DNA of 64,000 bases from Bilabrum cf. latius (lineage: Eukaryota; Bigyra: Bicosoecida; Bigyra; Bicosoecida), in assembly GCA_965178125.1 (NCBI GenBank), contig OZ237736.1:1426001-1490000 (forward strand), in the 5' to 3' direction. Position numbers and translations under genes: made by a program. This document shows, piece after piece, positions 44,184 through 56,225 of this stretch. Position 1 is the first letter of the stretch; each line of letters begins with the position of its first letter. The notes under the pieces are model-generated. The model had not been told where the DNA came from, ran no database searches, and was given only the letters and a program-made list of their open reading frames with translations.

Positions 44184-45370
44184 ATGCCTGCAAGGGATCC
44201 ATCGATTCCAGTATGGAAGCATCTCCTGGGAGGTGGTCTGGCAGGCGCGATTGAGATCTCAATCATGTATCCTACTGGTAAGTTGGTTGCTCCGGCGGTT
44301 GCACTACCCCGCAGCTTGGGTTGAACACTCCATTGGGGTTCTTTACCAGCTTGTCTCGCAGAGTTTGTAAAAACATAGATGCAACTTCAGAAGAAAACGG
44401 CTGGCAAAATGCAGTTTGCAAACTCGCTTGATTGCGGAGTGAGCCGATCCGAAACGCATCTTCGAAAAGGGTTTGGCGCGCAGAGCAATTCCAGCATGAT
44501 CATACGGATATTTGTGCACGCAGAGATATTTTGTCCGGGAGAAGGGCTTTTTCAGCCTGTACCGCGGAATCACTTCGCTCATTGTTGGCACCGCGCCGAA
44601 GACAAGCCTCCGTTTCACTGTCTTTGGCAAGCTCAAGGAAGCGCTCAGAGACGAGCAGGGCAAGCTGTCAATGTTTAGGACGTGGCTTGCTGGTGCCATG
44701 ACTGGGTTTGTGGAGGCGACTGCCGTCGTCACTCCAGTGGAAACGATGAAGACAGTCATGGTGGCAGACACGAACTCGGCCAAGCCAAGGTTCACCGGCC
44801 TTGGCAATGCCGTCACGACAATTGTTAGGGAACAGGGAATTGGTGGAATCTACAAAGGAGTAGTACCGACGATCGCGAAGCAGATGGGCAACCAGAGCAT
44901 CCGATTCACGACCTACGAGACGCTCAAGAAGCTGCTCCGCAACCGCAATGCCGGCAAGCCGGTTCCCGCGTGGCAGATGATGCTGTGCGGGGGGACCGCA
45001 GGTTTCATCTCGGTGATACTTACGTGAGATCCATGCACAAATATGCGGCCACCGTCCTCTCCTTGTATGTGCCAGACAACCCGCTGCCGCTCACCCGTCA
45101 TGAACCCCCCCCCCCCCCGACCCCCCCCCCCCTCCTCCAACTCTCCCTTGCAGCCAGCCGTTTGACATGGTCAAGAGCCGGATGCAGGCTCCCGGGGCCA
45201 GCGCCGAGTACTCTAGCACGGTGGACTGCGTGGGCAAGGTGCTCCGGCAAGAGGGAGTCTTCGCGTTCTGGAAGGGTACGGCCGCTCGCATCCCAAGGGT
45301 GGCAGTCGGGCAGAGCATCACGCTCGCGGGGTACGACCAGATCATGCTGCTGATCAACAAGGTGTTCTGA
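44184..45370 (+). CDS. Mitochondrial carrier, tricarboxylate/citrate type (SLC25A1-like)
   Basis: Four exons: 44184-44277, 44362-44438, 44524-45023 and 45154-45370; 295 aa, the normal length. Inner-membrane exchanger with three repeats. Signature motifs: YPTEFVKT (30-36), TPVETMKT and QPFDMVKSR; also GGGLAGAIEI, FFSLYRGITSLIVG, and GNQSIRFTTYETLK, which fit the citrate carrier group. TAG at 44376 is residue 37, directly after KT in the first signature, where citrate carriers have Gln in the sequence KTQLQ; the following residues here are MQLQ. This is one of the two best positions for assigning UAG to Gln. Stop is TGA at 45368. Substrate is inferred from family resemblance. Confidence 0.92.
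45104..45135 (+). repeat. Poly-C tract in intron 3 of the carrier gene
   Basis: Two long C runs broken by GA lie directly upstream of the CTTGCAG acceptor; they serve as, or extend, the pyrimidine tract. Confidence 0.7.
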
Positions 45371-45667
45371 GCAGGGCAGAGCAGGTTTACCACGCTGCCA
45401 CGCTTCGTGCAGGTGCACGTGTGTGCATTCCACAAGGATGAGTGCTGCGACTGCCAGTGCGGCCGAGCTGGATGAAGCCCATTGCCGGGTGTCGTGTCTC
45501 GAGCTCGAGCTGTGCCCAAGTTGTAGCGAGGCTGCCCCGATGTAGGGCCGCGCCTCATGTGTCCGTGACGAGACTCGATTCGATCAATAACTTCTTGCCT
45601 TTACGGTGCACATACACGTACACGTTTGTACTGATCGCATGCCCCCACATTAGACTCTATTCGAGGA
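45371..45667. other. Convergent 3' spacer
   Basis: About 300 bp between the carrier and the next minus-strand gene. Probable 3' UTRs; no gene seen. Confidence 0.45.
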
Positions 45668-47389
45668 TCAGAAACCGGCAAAGGGCGCCGCTCGATCAAG
45701 CGGGCTTCCGGCCCCCACTGCCTGCAGCCGACCACCGATCGCTCGCCCGCTGCCCCGTGTCCGTCCCGCGGCACTCGTCACACGGGCACCCTGCCCCAGC
45801 TCCTGGAGGGCCCTCCGCACGGGCTTGTCCCCGCGGCCCGATGCAGCACCAGCAGCACCAGCAACCGGAGCCGGGCTGGCACGGGCCTGTGACCGGCGCC
45901 CCCGCCCGACCCCTCTCCCGCCCCGGCGCTAGCCCGAGCCCGCCCCCGTCGATATGCCACTGCCAACGGCACCGCGCGAGCTCGAATCTGAGCGCTCGTC
46001 GACTGCGGCAGCGACAGCACGGCCCGCAGATAGGGTGGCAGCAGTTGACCCCGAGTTGGGCCCGTCTTGAGACCCCTGGGGGAATCCCGCTTGGGCGGGG
46101 GTGTGCCAGCTACTGCTCCTCGGACTAGGCGACTGCGGTGGGACCGAGGTGCTCCGGCGCGAGGACGAGGACGAGGACGACGATACGAAGATGGCGCCCG
46201 CTGGAACTGCATCCCCCTGCAGCCCACGAGAGGAGGAGGGGCGAGCAGCCATGATAGCAGGGCGCTGGTGCTCGGGCTGGTTCTCGTCTACTACACCCTA
46301 GGCTGTACCCGTGGCTGCAGCAAAGTCTACTACACCCTAGGCTGTACCCGTGGCTGCAGCAAAGTCTACTACACCCTAGGCTGTACCCGTGGCTGCAGCA
46401 AAATGCCCTGCGTGCCTGCCATGGCCGAAGCTCGGCCTGCCCGCCTCACCACCCCCTGATCGAAACCCGGCGACAGGGACGGGGCTCCCGAATCCGACAA
46501 CTTCGGCTGCTGCACCACCCCCCATCACACCCGCACCTGCACCCGCGCCCATCCCCGGTGCACTCCTCCTCACGGAGGGGAGGTCCCGGCTCCGGTCCAG
46601 ACCTACTGCAGGCATGCTCTCAACGTGTTGCATGCCACTGCCAGCTGACTCGACCGAGCTCCGGTGCCCGTCCGTTGGAGATGCGGACATGTCATCCACG
46701 GCGGTGACGGTACCGGCACCGCCTGAGATTGGCATGGCCTCTGAAGCTGGCGACGGCTCGTCTCCGAAGACAAGCACCTGTGGCACGTCGGAAGAGCCAT
46801 CGTGCTCCTCTCCCACAACCTCCCCGGCTCGAATCACGAAGACCTCTTCCCCATCACGGTCCTCTTCCGCCAGATCCTAGGAGCAGCCGGAATCGCTGCC
46901 GTCAAGCCGCAACACCTGCACGCCATCCCCAGAAATTTTACCTGCCTCGTTCCAGTCGTCCCCGTCATCGCCCCCGCTCCCTGCAAATCGCGCATTCAGT
47001 GCGGCAATTTCTGGATCCTCCTCGTCCTCATGCTGCCAAGCACTGCCCCCCTGCACCTAGTTAGCCCCACCGTGAGCACCGGAAGTTCTCCTGCCTCCCA
47101 TACCCGAGAGAACAGGCCTGGCTGTGCCCTCAGCGCCAGCGCCAAGGGTCTCGGGCCCGAAGTCGGGCTCACCAGGAGGCAGCACTCGAGCAACCCCACG
47201 CAGCTCCCCGCCCCATCCGCCAGAGCCCACCGAGACGTGTACCCCACCACCACCACCAACACCCGATCGTGGTCCGCTTCCCCCGGACATGTCAGAGTCC
47301 TCCAGCGAGGAAGAGGCCTCGCTCGAGTCCACCCAGTCGCTGAAACCCTCCTCCTCGTCCTCATCCTCCCCGCCACCTGTTCCACCAGA

Positions 47390-47425
<36 letters not shown>

Positions 47426-50400
47426 GTCCAGTCGCGGTTTGGGAGTGCTGGGGGAGGCCAGTGCGGCGGGTGATGCCCCAGCCGGCGTGACCACGGCCTG
47501 AGCCCCTACCTCCGTACTGGCCCTCTGTGCCCCGAGGGCGTCCCCCGCCCAGCTCCCCACCGCTAGCTGTTCCTTGCCCCTGGTCCCTGGGCGGGTTGGT
47601 AGCGTGGAGACCGGGCCGGATGGAGCCCCAGCAGCAGTGAATGACGAGGGAGTCGATGAGGACTAGGACGTGGGCGTGAGCGAGGGCTTCCCGGGCGTGT
47701 TGCCGCTGTTGCTAACGCCGAATCCAAAGCCAGCGACTGGCTTAGGTGCTTCGCCGGGACGCATACAGGCAGCTTGTTCCATCTCTGCGCCCCTCGGTTG
47801 GGCCAACATGCCGAGCGTGGTGGGGTCTGCCTGCTGCATCGCTTGCTCCGCGAGGGCGAGGGCGGCCTGCAGCCCTGGCGGCGTGCTCGCCCTATCTTGC
47901 TATGGGGCGGCAGGGCTGCCTAGTCGCTGCTCGTCGGACCGGTTCTGCTGCGTGTCTCCTGCTTCCTCCACGGGTTGGGCGCGCACTAGTGGTTCTGGTG
48001 TTGCATCCTCAGCAGACTCAGGGTCCACGCCCACCTTTTCGTGATCAGGCTAGGCAGACGAGTGCTGCATGTCTTCTCCATCTGCAGCAGTGGTCTGATT
48101 CGTCTTCGACTGCAAGGTACTCTCCGGTTCATACTCAGCTGCCTATTCGGTCTGGTTTTTCGAGGGAGCATCAGCAGAACCGGCGGCTGACTCTCTGGAG
48201 GGCTGTGCAGCCGAACGCGCGAACTCGCTCGAATAGAATGGCTGAACAGGGGAGTCTGTCAGCGCGGGTGGCGGCTGCAGCACCGCTGGGGCAGTCGCCT
48301 TGGCTTGCTGGATGGTGCCGACCACCGCCGCGTCAAGGGCTGCTGCTGCAGAGGCCGCGTTGCCATGCGCACCTGCAGCGCTGAAGATGCGTCCATTCGA
48401 AGCAGAGCCGCGCGGCTTGCTCAGCGGCGTGACTTTCCTTCGTGCGCGACCCGAGGCAGCCCCTCTCGCGGGCGTTTGTTCACGACTGCCGCCAGCGCCC
48501 ATGCCAGTTCGCGTGGGCGTGGATCCGAGCCAGCCTCGGGCCGCAAGATCCCCGCTGGCTTGTCCCCGGTCCGCTGCAGACGGGCCGCGCGGAGGCGTGG
48601 CTGGGATTCGACCAGCCGACCGGATACCTGCACCCAGCTGCTTTTCGACCGGGAGCGACAGGCTGCTCCTCCTGTGCCTCGGCCTGGATCGCAAAGAGCG
48701 AGGGCGTCTCGGGGCCTTCTGGGCTGACTTGGGCTTGGGCTGCCGACGCTAGCGGCTGGGCTGGGTCTAGGCATGCGCACGCGCTCCATCGGCAGACGTC
48801 GACCTGTTTCTGCGTTGCCCACTGGCCGCCTCCCTCTGATGTCTGCCGCCCGCGTGCTACCTGCGTCCATCGCTCGGCAGGGACGGTGGTGCCACCTTTT
48901 CTTTGCTTTCCAATTCGCTGGACTTGGAAACTCGGGGCGTAGCCCGTCGCTCCGAGGCTGGCGATGCAAATGCCAGGCCTGTTGCGGACGTGTCTTCAAC
49001 TGTGGCGGGGGCAGGCTGCGGGCTCGAGGGCCGGGCGTAGGCATTCACGGGCGATTCCGACCGTCGGGTGCGCCTATTTCCAACGGTATGGGCAGCAAGA
49101 TCGGGCGCCGGCTCCTCCACGATTACTTCTGCATCGCTAGTGTTGCTCTGCACCGTCACCTGGATGCCGCCCCGGGTCCGGAACGTGCGGCAGGGTGGCG
49201 CAGAGGAGCGTTCCTTTGCAGCGAGCGCTGCTCCTGATACACTTGCACCCACAGCAGGCAGGAGGTTTGCTCTGCCTACCCTTGGAGCTGCCCTTGAGGC
49301 TGCGTCTAGACCCCCTCGGCCTGCGCCGGCTCCAAAGTCCAGACGCCTTGCAGTGGATGCGGGGGACACTGCCGCAGTGGGACTGCCTGCCTCCAATCCG
49401 TCTCCATGGACATCCATGCGCTCGTCACGCTATACTGTTCCCCCGTCCCTGCTACCAGCTGACGGGTGGATCGGCGTGGCCTCCATCCCCGAGTCATCTG
49501 CGCCGCCGACTCCCATCTGACCATGGAGTCCGTCCAGTTCCGTCGGTGCAGCGTGGCTGCGAATCGGCGACAATTCCAGCTCTGGGTGGCGCATGCATCC
49601 CCGCGGCGACTGCCCTTGCCCTGCTTGGAGTACCGGCTGCAACAAGGAATCCCCATCCCCATCTCCATTTCCATCTCCCTGCGCACCAACCCCGTGCCCC
49701 CCCCCGACCGCCTCAAACCCCGAGCGCTCGGCCATCGATTCATCCCGCTGCCCTCGCGCGTTCACCGGGGAGAGAGGCGACGCAGGGCCAGAGGCAGTGC
49801 GAGAAGCACTCGCTCGCGTGGGCGTAGAGGGGGCACTGCGAGGCCCAGGGCTGCTGAGCGGCCCGGCGACGGAGGACTCGTTGTTCGCACCACTTGCACT
49901 TGCACTAGCACCAGCACCTGCACCTGCATGCCCTGCACCTGCAGTAGTCGGAGCTGGACACGTGGCGTGTTCGTCGACGCCACCACCCTCGGAGTTGCCA
50001 CCTTGTCTTGTTCCCTGGGAATGCTCTCCGCTGGAAGACACGGAGAAGCTGCATGAGGTGGCAGCGGCCTATGCACGGGATTGAGCAGCGGAACCGGCGT
50101 CTGCAGCCGCCGCAGGACCCAGCTCCAGCCGGTCCTCAGCCGGCAAGCTGCCTGGCTGCACCTGACCCCAGCCCGCCCTTGGGGGAGACAGGCTCACAGG
50201 GGAGGAGTGAGGGGACTGTACCACCTGCAGAACGACACCTTGGTCCTCCTCATCGCCCGGCATTAAAGAACCCGTCTCACCCGGAGCAGCAGGGTCGTCG
50301 AGGCCGAGACCAAGCCCCAGGCCGAGAGCCAGGCTGAGGCGGGGCAGCCTGCTTGCAGATCGACCGCTGGTGACACCACCTGCCGTGCACGGGGAGGAGA

Positions 50401-52255
50401 AAGCGCTGCCATTGCCATCGCCATTGCCATTGCTTGCTCGAATCGAGACTCGCCGCCCTTGGACTACGTGGTGCCCACTCGTAAGCGTAAGGGCAGGCGT
50501 GTCTCCATGGCGACTCGCAGCCGTCCCACGGGGAGCAGTGGTCGGGGAAGAGGACGAGGACGAGGATCCTGTCGCCACCAGGCTCGGATCCAGCCGAGGT
50601 GGCGATGGTGCGAGCAAGACAGGCTGCGGGAGGCCGGGCGGGCCTAGCGCCCTCTCTCTTTTGCTCCACCCACGGGGAGCAGCGGGCCTATCCCTGGCAT
50701 GCGTGCCCGCGGCTCCTGCTGGTGCTGCTGCATCGAGATGAGTTCCACCGAGCCATGGAACTGGGTTGATTGAAGAGATGTTCTCGGCCCCTGCACCTGC
50801 CATTGCCACGGCTGCGGCAAGACGAAGCTGCAGCGCAGGCAAAGTACCGCCGTTCACGTCATCGGTGTCCGTCGCATCAGCACTGGAGCGCGACAGCCAC
50901 AGTCCGCTACCAGTGCAATCCACACCAGCGCCTCGCACCGGTGTAGGTCTCACGATTCCTCGCACCGGCGCATGTGTACTGAATGGCGCCGCGCTGTCAC
51001 TGGTCTCATCATTGCACTTGCCTGTCCTATCCTCCACAGCGGGCTATACCCCCCCCGGGTGGCTGCCGCTCCCACTTCCACCCCTGCTCTGAGAACACAG
51101 AGAAGACACCAGCCTGCCAAAGGAGGGTTCTGCGGCGGGATCCGAACCGAGCTCCCAGCTGTCCTCGCGCGCCTGGGTCTTCCCCCCGGCCCGCGACGAG
51201 TCGTTTCGCTCCCTCCCAAACCCCGCCACGGGCCCGGTGCGGCTCTCGGCGGAGTCGTGAATCCCAGCGCTGACAGCGATGCCCAAATACTGGCTGTCAT
51301 CCTCGTCTTCCTCCCCCTCCTCGTCCTTGAAGTCGAGCTGCCTGATGGTGCGCGCCCCGAAGGGCGGCTGCCTCTGCCTGCCAGTGATGCTCTGCACCTT
51401 GCCGGCAGACCCTGGGATCACGTTGCTGGACAATTCGCCGAGAGGCGCGCGACTGCTCGTCTAGTTGGCATCTGTGCTGCTGCCAGTGCCAGTGCCAGTG
51501 GCAGTGGCACTCCGACAACTAGAGCCGCTCTCTCCAGCCGACTGGGTGCAATCGTGCGGGCTTCCAGCGGTGGCTAGCCTGGGGCATGGAAAGGCTTCAA
51601 CACGTCGGGGGCACATAGAATATGATTGCGATTTAGCGAATGGAACAGGTACGATCCGTTCAGAAACGGCAAGGGAGCACGCAGCTCGGGCTCACCTGGC
51701 TATGTCAGATTCGCAAGTCGCAGCAAGCTGGCCGTCTCCAGCAGCCAGAGCACTGTCTCGCTTGCGCAATAGGACTCGAACTATTTCACGCGCCACGACA
51801 GCTGACCGGATATGTGCGGGTTTGCTCTACCGCGTGTTTTGGGCAGCATCTGCGAACCTGACCCGGTGCGATTCGGCACCAACGGCGCTGTCTCCCTCAA
51901 GGACTTCATCAAAAGAGCTAAGTGGCAAGTCTAGAGAGGTATGCTATAATATACTTGGAATTTCCCCGGCGGCAACCCCAGCTTCCTCGCAGAGGTCGCG
52001 CAAGGAGGCCCTTTCCTCCAACAGCAACAGCCTCAGCTTTCGGTAAGCTTCCTAACCGAGTCGCCCTTTGCCGTGCTCTCGAAGCAAGATGGAATAAACT
52101 TGGACATGCAACAATGAGACTGTATCTGCATGCCCGCGAATCGCAGCTAGCATCCTGCAGGCCCTGCAATAACCCAAACGGCAGGGAATCTGCTCCGATC
52201 GGCGATTCGGATCTCTGCATGATGCCTCACTCCCAAGGAGCAGTAAACGCAGCAT
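45668..52255 (-). CDS. Giant unknown low-complexity protein (2,156 aa) with helical N-terminus
   Basis: Two exons, 52255-51696 and 51578-45668 (GTGAGC donor, CCCCAG acceptor), total 6,471 bp. The first exon encodes the only folded-looking part: VYSILLREHGKGRLG, then EAYRKLRLLLLEERASLRDL, then FDEVLEGDSAVGAESHRVRF and SAVVAREIVRVLLRKR. The remainder is Ser/Pro/Gly/Ala-rich with acidic patches (KDEEGEEDEDD) and no domain I recognise. More than twenty TAGs are in frame, with no TAA or TGA in this frame in the gaps I checked; three are within identical 39-bp repeats at 46275-46391. It ends at TGA 45670-45668. Reading TAG as stop breaks it into at least eight fragments. The start is uncertain (ATG at 52255, or the ATG near 52178). 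A cytoskeletal or scaffold role is possible but not supported. Confidence 0.68.
46275..46391 (-). repeat. Three 39-bp tandem repeats, coding
   Basis: Three perfect or near-perfect copies of a 39-bp unit (13 codons) in the giant unknown gene. Each copy carries one in-frame TAG on the minus strand, so the reassigned codon has been copied with the repeat. Confidence 0.88.
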
Positions 52256-52349
52256 ACAGCCGTCATGGCAAACATAGAGGAAATATTTTCGCAGACATTC
52301 TTTAATATTGAGACATTATCGTGCTTGCAGGACGCGTCCGGGAGTGGTG
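52256..52349. promoter_or_regulatory. Short divergent spacer
   Basis: 94 bp between the proposed starts of the giant minus-strand gene and the plus-strand membrane protein gene. A possible acceptor (GTGCTTGCAG ending at 52330) suggests an upstream exon of the plus gene, so the boundary is uncertain. Confidence 0.3.
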
Positions 52350-54533
52350 ATGCAGTTTCAGTTCTCGACAGCCAGGACCTGGCCGGGCAGCGATTCTAGT
52401 GTGGCAATGACCAGCAGTTCAAGATATCGCTGTCGTACATTCATGCTGTCTGCATTGGGTTACCTATTGTATTTTTCGTGAGCTCTCACGCAAGAAGCCG
52501 CGCTCTTCGTTTTATCGTTTGCTTGCAGAGAGCGAACCATGCCTGTTTCCGTCGTGCTAGCGCAGGTTTTCATGTTCTACAGCGTCTGTGTCGTCACCTC
52601 GGCCCGCGTGTAGTTTAGTTTGCTGCTAGGCTATCTGGACCACGTGCTTCCGTTCGTTCGGAAGTATCCCACGGAGTCCACGGAGCACGTGCTGCTGGCT
52701 CAGCGGACTCAGGTGGACATCGCGGCCGCCTACCAGGTGGCCAGGGACGAGAAATCGTACCCTCTGCCGCCCCCGAATGGAAATGACCACCACTACGGCC
52801 TCCGCGCGCGGGACCTTTCCCTCGCCCAGGTGCGCCCCGTCAGCTGGCGCTCCATGGCGGTCGAGGAGGTGAAGGACCTGGCCGACCGACTGGAGCTGCT
52901 CGAGGCAGAGGCCACGCAGAGGGCCGGCCTCAGGTTGCAGGCGCGGGGGCCCTCCGCACTGGACGCATCGATGCACGGCGGGGAACAGGCCAGGGCGAGG
53001 AGGGCGAGGCGGAGGAGGGCGCTGGTCCGGGGGCACGCGCCCTCGGCTCCTGGCGTGCTCGCGGATAAAGAGGAGCTGCTGCGGGCCATGGCCACGAGGT
53101 CGGACGAGGCCTGGCGGTCGCTGTCCGTGGCGAGACAGCCGGCAGAGGGGGTCTCCGAGCTCATCACTCGACTGGGCCGCGCGTGTGCCGTAGTGCGGGA
53201 GGCGCTTGACGCGCGCAAGCAGCAGCAGGAGCAGGAGCAGCGACTGCAAGAGCAAGGCTATGCCAGTGGGAGCAAGAGCCAGCGGGGTCAAGATGGGCCG
53301 TCTAGGGACTCGCCAAGCGGTGCCGATGCCTTGGAGCATAGCCCCGACGACGTCCCCGCCGCTGCGGCTCAGCGCCTCAGGGAACAGATGCACCAGGACC
53401 GTATTAATTCCGGATCCACACCCCAAGGGCAGGATTCCTCCCAGTCTTCCACGGGCCCAAGGCGGAGAAATAGATCGGGCGGCAAGCGACCACCGCCCCC
53501 ACCACCCCCTCGCCGCCCCCTCGGGCAGCGACAGACCCCTCCGCTGCGGCCCTCCAGCCCGCCCTCAAGACCCGGCGAGGTGCGGCCCCCGCTGGCAGAG
53601 CACCTTCGTAGGAGCCGCCCTCGCCCTCGCCCCGACGACACGGCAACCGCAGCCAGCGCTGCAGGTGACGGTGAGGTAGGGGCTGGCACGAGAGCGGCGG
53701 ACGAGGCTGACCATCTCGGGGAACAGAGCAGGGAACAAGCCCAGGAGGTCGATGGCCCTGACAGCTGGGACGCGTTGACTCTGCTCCGGTTCTCCTCTGA
53801 CCTGCGCCGCTCGGTGGACACCTGTCTGTTCTGCGAGAGGCTTGCGGAGGACTGGCTGCGGAGGGACTTCGAGCAGCTGCAGGCCGGGCTGAGGACCATG
53901 CTGCGGCTGGCCGCCTGGCTGTGCGAGGAGAGGCTGGAGGCCCGGACGGGGGCGGGCCTGGGGGCGGCCCAGGGCTGGCCTGGTGCAGCAGCAGCCGCAG
54001 CGGGGACCCCCGGGGCCGGTGTGACGAGTGGGTCCGGCATGCCCTGGGCCTCCGCCTCGCCCGCGAGGAGGCAGCGGCGGAGACGCCGGAGCTCTCTCGA
54101 CAGGAGCCCGGGCGCAAGGCCACGGACGGGCCACTCAGCTCTGTGGTCAGTCGCAGAAACGGAAGCAGCATCGGTGACTGCGGTGCCAGGGGCCGGGGCG
54201 GCGGGACTCAGCCTCCGGGTGGGTGCATCGCCCGGAGGTGCGGGGCGTGGGGGTCCGGGATCGCCGAGGCGCCGGAGCACGATCGGGCCGGGGAGCAAGC
54301 TCTCCAGGCAGCTGAGCGTGTCCTCGAGACGCGCGCTGGACGGCAGGTTCGAGCCTCAGGGGGGTGCCCGGGGGGTGCGGCTAGGGGACCAAGGGGAGGA
54401 CGAGAGGGGGGGGCGCGGGGTGGCTCTGTCGAGCGAGCGGCACGGGTTCACCCCTGCCATGCAGCGGCTGCAAGAGGTGGAGGGCGACGAGGACGAGGAT
54501 GCCGGGAGCCGGGAGGGGGCCCAGAGCAGCTGA
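52350..54533 (+). CDS. Unknown membrane-anchored protein with long cytoplasmic region
   Basis: Two exons, 52350-52477 and 52529-54533 (710 aa), separated by a 51-bp intron, the shortest in the window. The junction joins TFMLSALGYLLYF to SERTMPVSVVLAQVFMFYSV, giving two or three hydrophobic helices at residues about 30-95, then FVRKYP and a soluble part. TAG is in frame at 52611, inside the hydrophobic segment. The soluble part has a Leu/Glu helix (VEEVKDLADRLELLEAEAT), long Gln/Pro/Arg/Gly-rich stretches, and a second helical block near 53780-53930 (LRRSVDTCLFCERLAEDWL). The stop is TGA at 54531. I do not recognise the family. ATG at 52407 is another possible start, and an exon further upstream is possible. 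Confidence 0.6.
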
Positions 54534-54709
54534 AGGCTGCGGGTTCGCATGAATCATGCTAGTTGCAGCTCCCTCTGGCGTTAGGGCCTGGGTTCAACCC
54601 GCGAAGCGCATGCATGCATTGCACGACTGCGGCAGTTGCAGTTGAGCTAGTCTAGTGGTGGCTTCCGTCCCACATCCTTGGCCCTGTGGAATTAAAAACA
54701 ATAAGCTGT
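54534..54709. other. Short intergenic spacer
   Basis: 176 bp between co-directional genes, with a GGGTTCAACCC palindrome near 54590. No gene is supported. Confidence 0.4.
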
Positions 54710-56002
54710 ATGCATCGGCTTGGACAAGAGGCGCAAACTAAGCTGAGATAGCACGCCCGATCCTTGGTACGAGCCTACCGCCCGCCATCCTGGGCTGTAG
54801 GCTCGTACCGCCATCCTGAAGGGCTGCGTGGCGCGGATTCGCAGGTGTGGCTTGGTGCTGAGCATGTGACCCCGATACAACCGTGGTTTCTCTCAAGCAA
54901 CGACCTACCCGATGGCTACAGTGTGCATATCAAGCGCGATGACTTTTTGCGGGGCGGTGCTAGCGCTGGCAACAAGGTACGAAAGCTCAGTTTTATCTTT
55001 GCCCAAGCCCTAGAGAATGGTTGCGATTCCATTATATCATGCGGAGGAGTGTAGAGCAACCACGCTAGGATTACGACTTCTATGAGCCGGGAACTCGGCC
55101 TCGAGCCCTTGATGCTGTTGCGATCCGCCACCCCCGAGGACGGCCAGCAGGCAGGTACACGCGGTAACATGTTTCTTCACCATGCGCTTGGCTGTCGTGT
55201 ATACCTGACCAGACAAGATCCATTCGAGACTGGCCTGCGACCAAAGATGGAGCGGATCATAGAACAGCTGCGAGTCCGGGAAGGCCGGCACACGCACCTG
55301 ATCGGGGTAGGTGGGTCCGATTGCACGGGTCTCTGGGGCTACATTGACGCGTGGCGAGAACTTGAGGAACAAGGCGTCTCTGAGCGGTTCGATGACGTGG
55401 TGGTGGCCGTGGGCTCGGGCGGCACGGCAGCGGGACTCGCCATCGGGGCGCATCTGGCGGGCTCCCCTGTCAGGGTGCACGCAGTGGCCGTGTGTGACGA
55501 CGCAAAGTACTTCCACGACCACACCGACGGAATGCTGCAAACAATCGGCCTTTACAGAGAAGCAGACGACCCGAGCCCAGGCGCAGCCGCAGGCGGCCCC
55601 GGCCCGGGTCTCGCTCCCACTGGCACTCGGTCCCGCGAGATCCTGGACGTGATCGAGGGCTACAAGGGGGCGGGCTACGGCAGAGCGAGAGCGGGCGACT
55701 ACGATTTCATACAGAGAATCGCGACTGAGACTGGCGTGCTCCTGGACCAGACATACACAGGAAAGGCGGTGCAGGGGATGCTAGCCGAATTGAAAACGAG
55801 TGCCGCTGGGGACAGTGCGAGCAGAGGCGGCGATCCGCAGGCTGCGGGCAGGTTTCGTGGCAAGCGAGTCCTGTACGTGCACACTGGAGGGGCCATGGGG
55901 CTGATGGATGGCCGCGCCGATTACCATTTCAATCGAGGAACCGTGTGGCCGTACAGTGACGCGTGCGAGGGGATCGGCGGAGCGGCAGACAGTACAGCAT
56001 GA
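54710..56002 (+). CDS. D-cysteine desulfhydrase / ACC deaminase-like PLP enzyme
   Basis: Single exon, 430 aa, starting at ATG 54710 and ending at TGA 56000. Fold-type II PLP enzymes of this family convert D-cysteine to pyruvate, sulfide and ammonia, or open ACC. Seen: IKRDDF, then SAGNKVRKL with the PLP lysine (about residue 89), SCGGV-TAG-SNHAR (111-120), TGNM-like RGNMFLHHALG, GVGGSDCTGLWGY and AVGSGGTAAGLAIG, plus VYVHTGG-type C-terminal VLYVHTGGAMGL. The TAG at 55052 is residue 115, the position that is Gln in the family motif GGIQSNHAR, next to the Ser-Asn-His that hold substrate and cofactor. A second TAG is at residue 14. This is the clearest single position for UAG = Gln. Whether the substrate is D-cysteine or ACC cannot be told by eye. 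Confidence 0.93.
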
Positions 56003-56225
56003 AGCACTGCAGCTGCTGCTGTCGCGATCGATCGGGATACATAGTTTTCAGAAGGTACTGCTTGCTGCTAACTTGTCACGCATATTGTTCCTGTGCATTC
56101 CGGCATCTTGCAGGCTCCAAACCGGATCCACCAGCAGGCTCCAACTGGGTGGATTTCCAGCCCGACGGGGTACAGCCTCCAGCTACTGCTCCCATCTGGT
56201 CCGGGTAGCTTCAGATGGACATAAC
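56003..56225. other. Convergent 3' spacer
   Basis: 223 bp between the desulfhydrase-like gene and the next minus-strand gene. Nothing recognised. Confidence 0.45.

Noticed and set aside
52350-52700. Class C GPCR C-terminus
   Set aside because: An alternative reading of the first exon resembled one, but its phase does not match the next exon. The phase-consistent model has only two or three helices and no family motif.
54551-54680. tRNA gene, in particular a CUA-anticodon suppressor
   Set aside because: A GGGTTCAACCC box and an A-box-like TAGTCTAGTGG are present but in the wrong order and no cloverleaf can be drawn. No tRNA was found in the window by eye.
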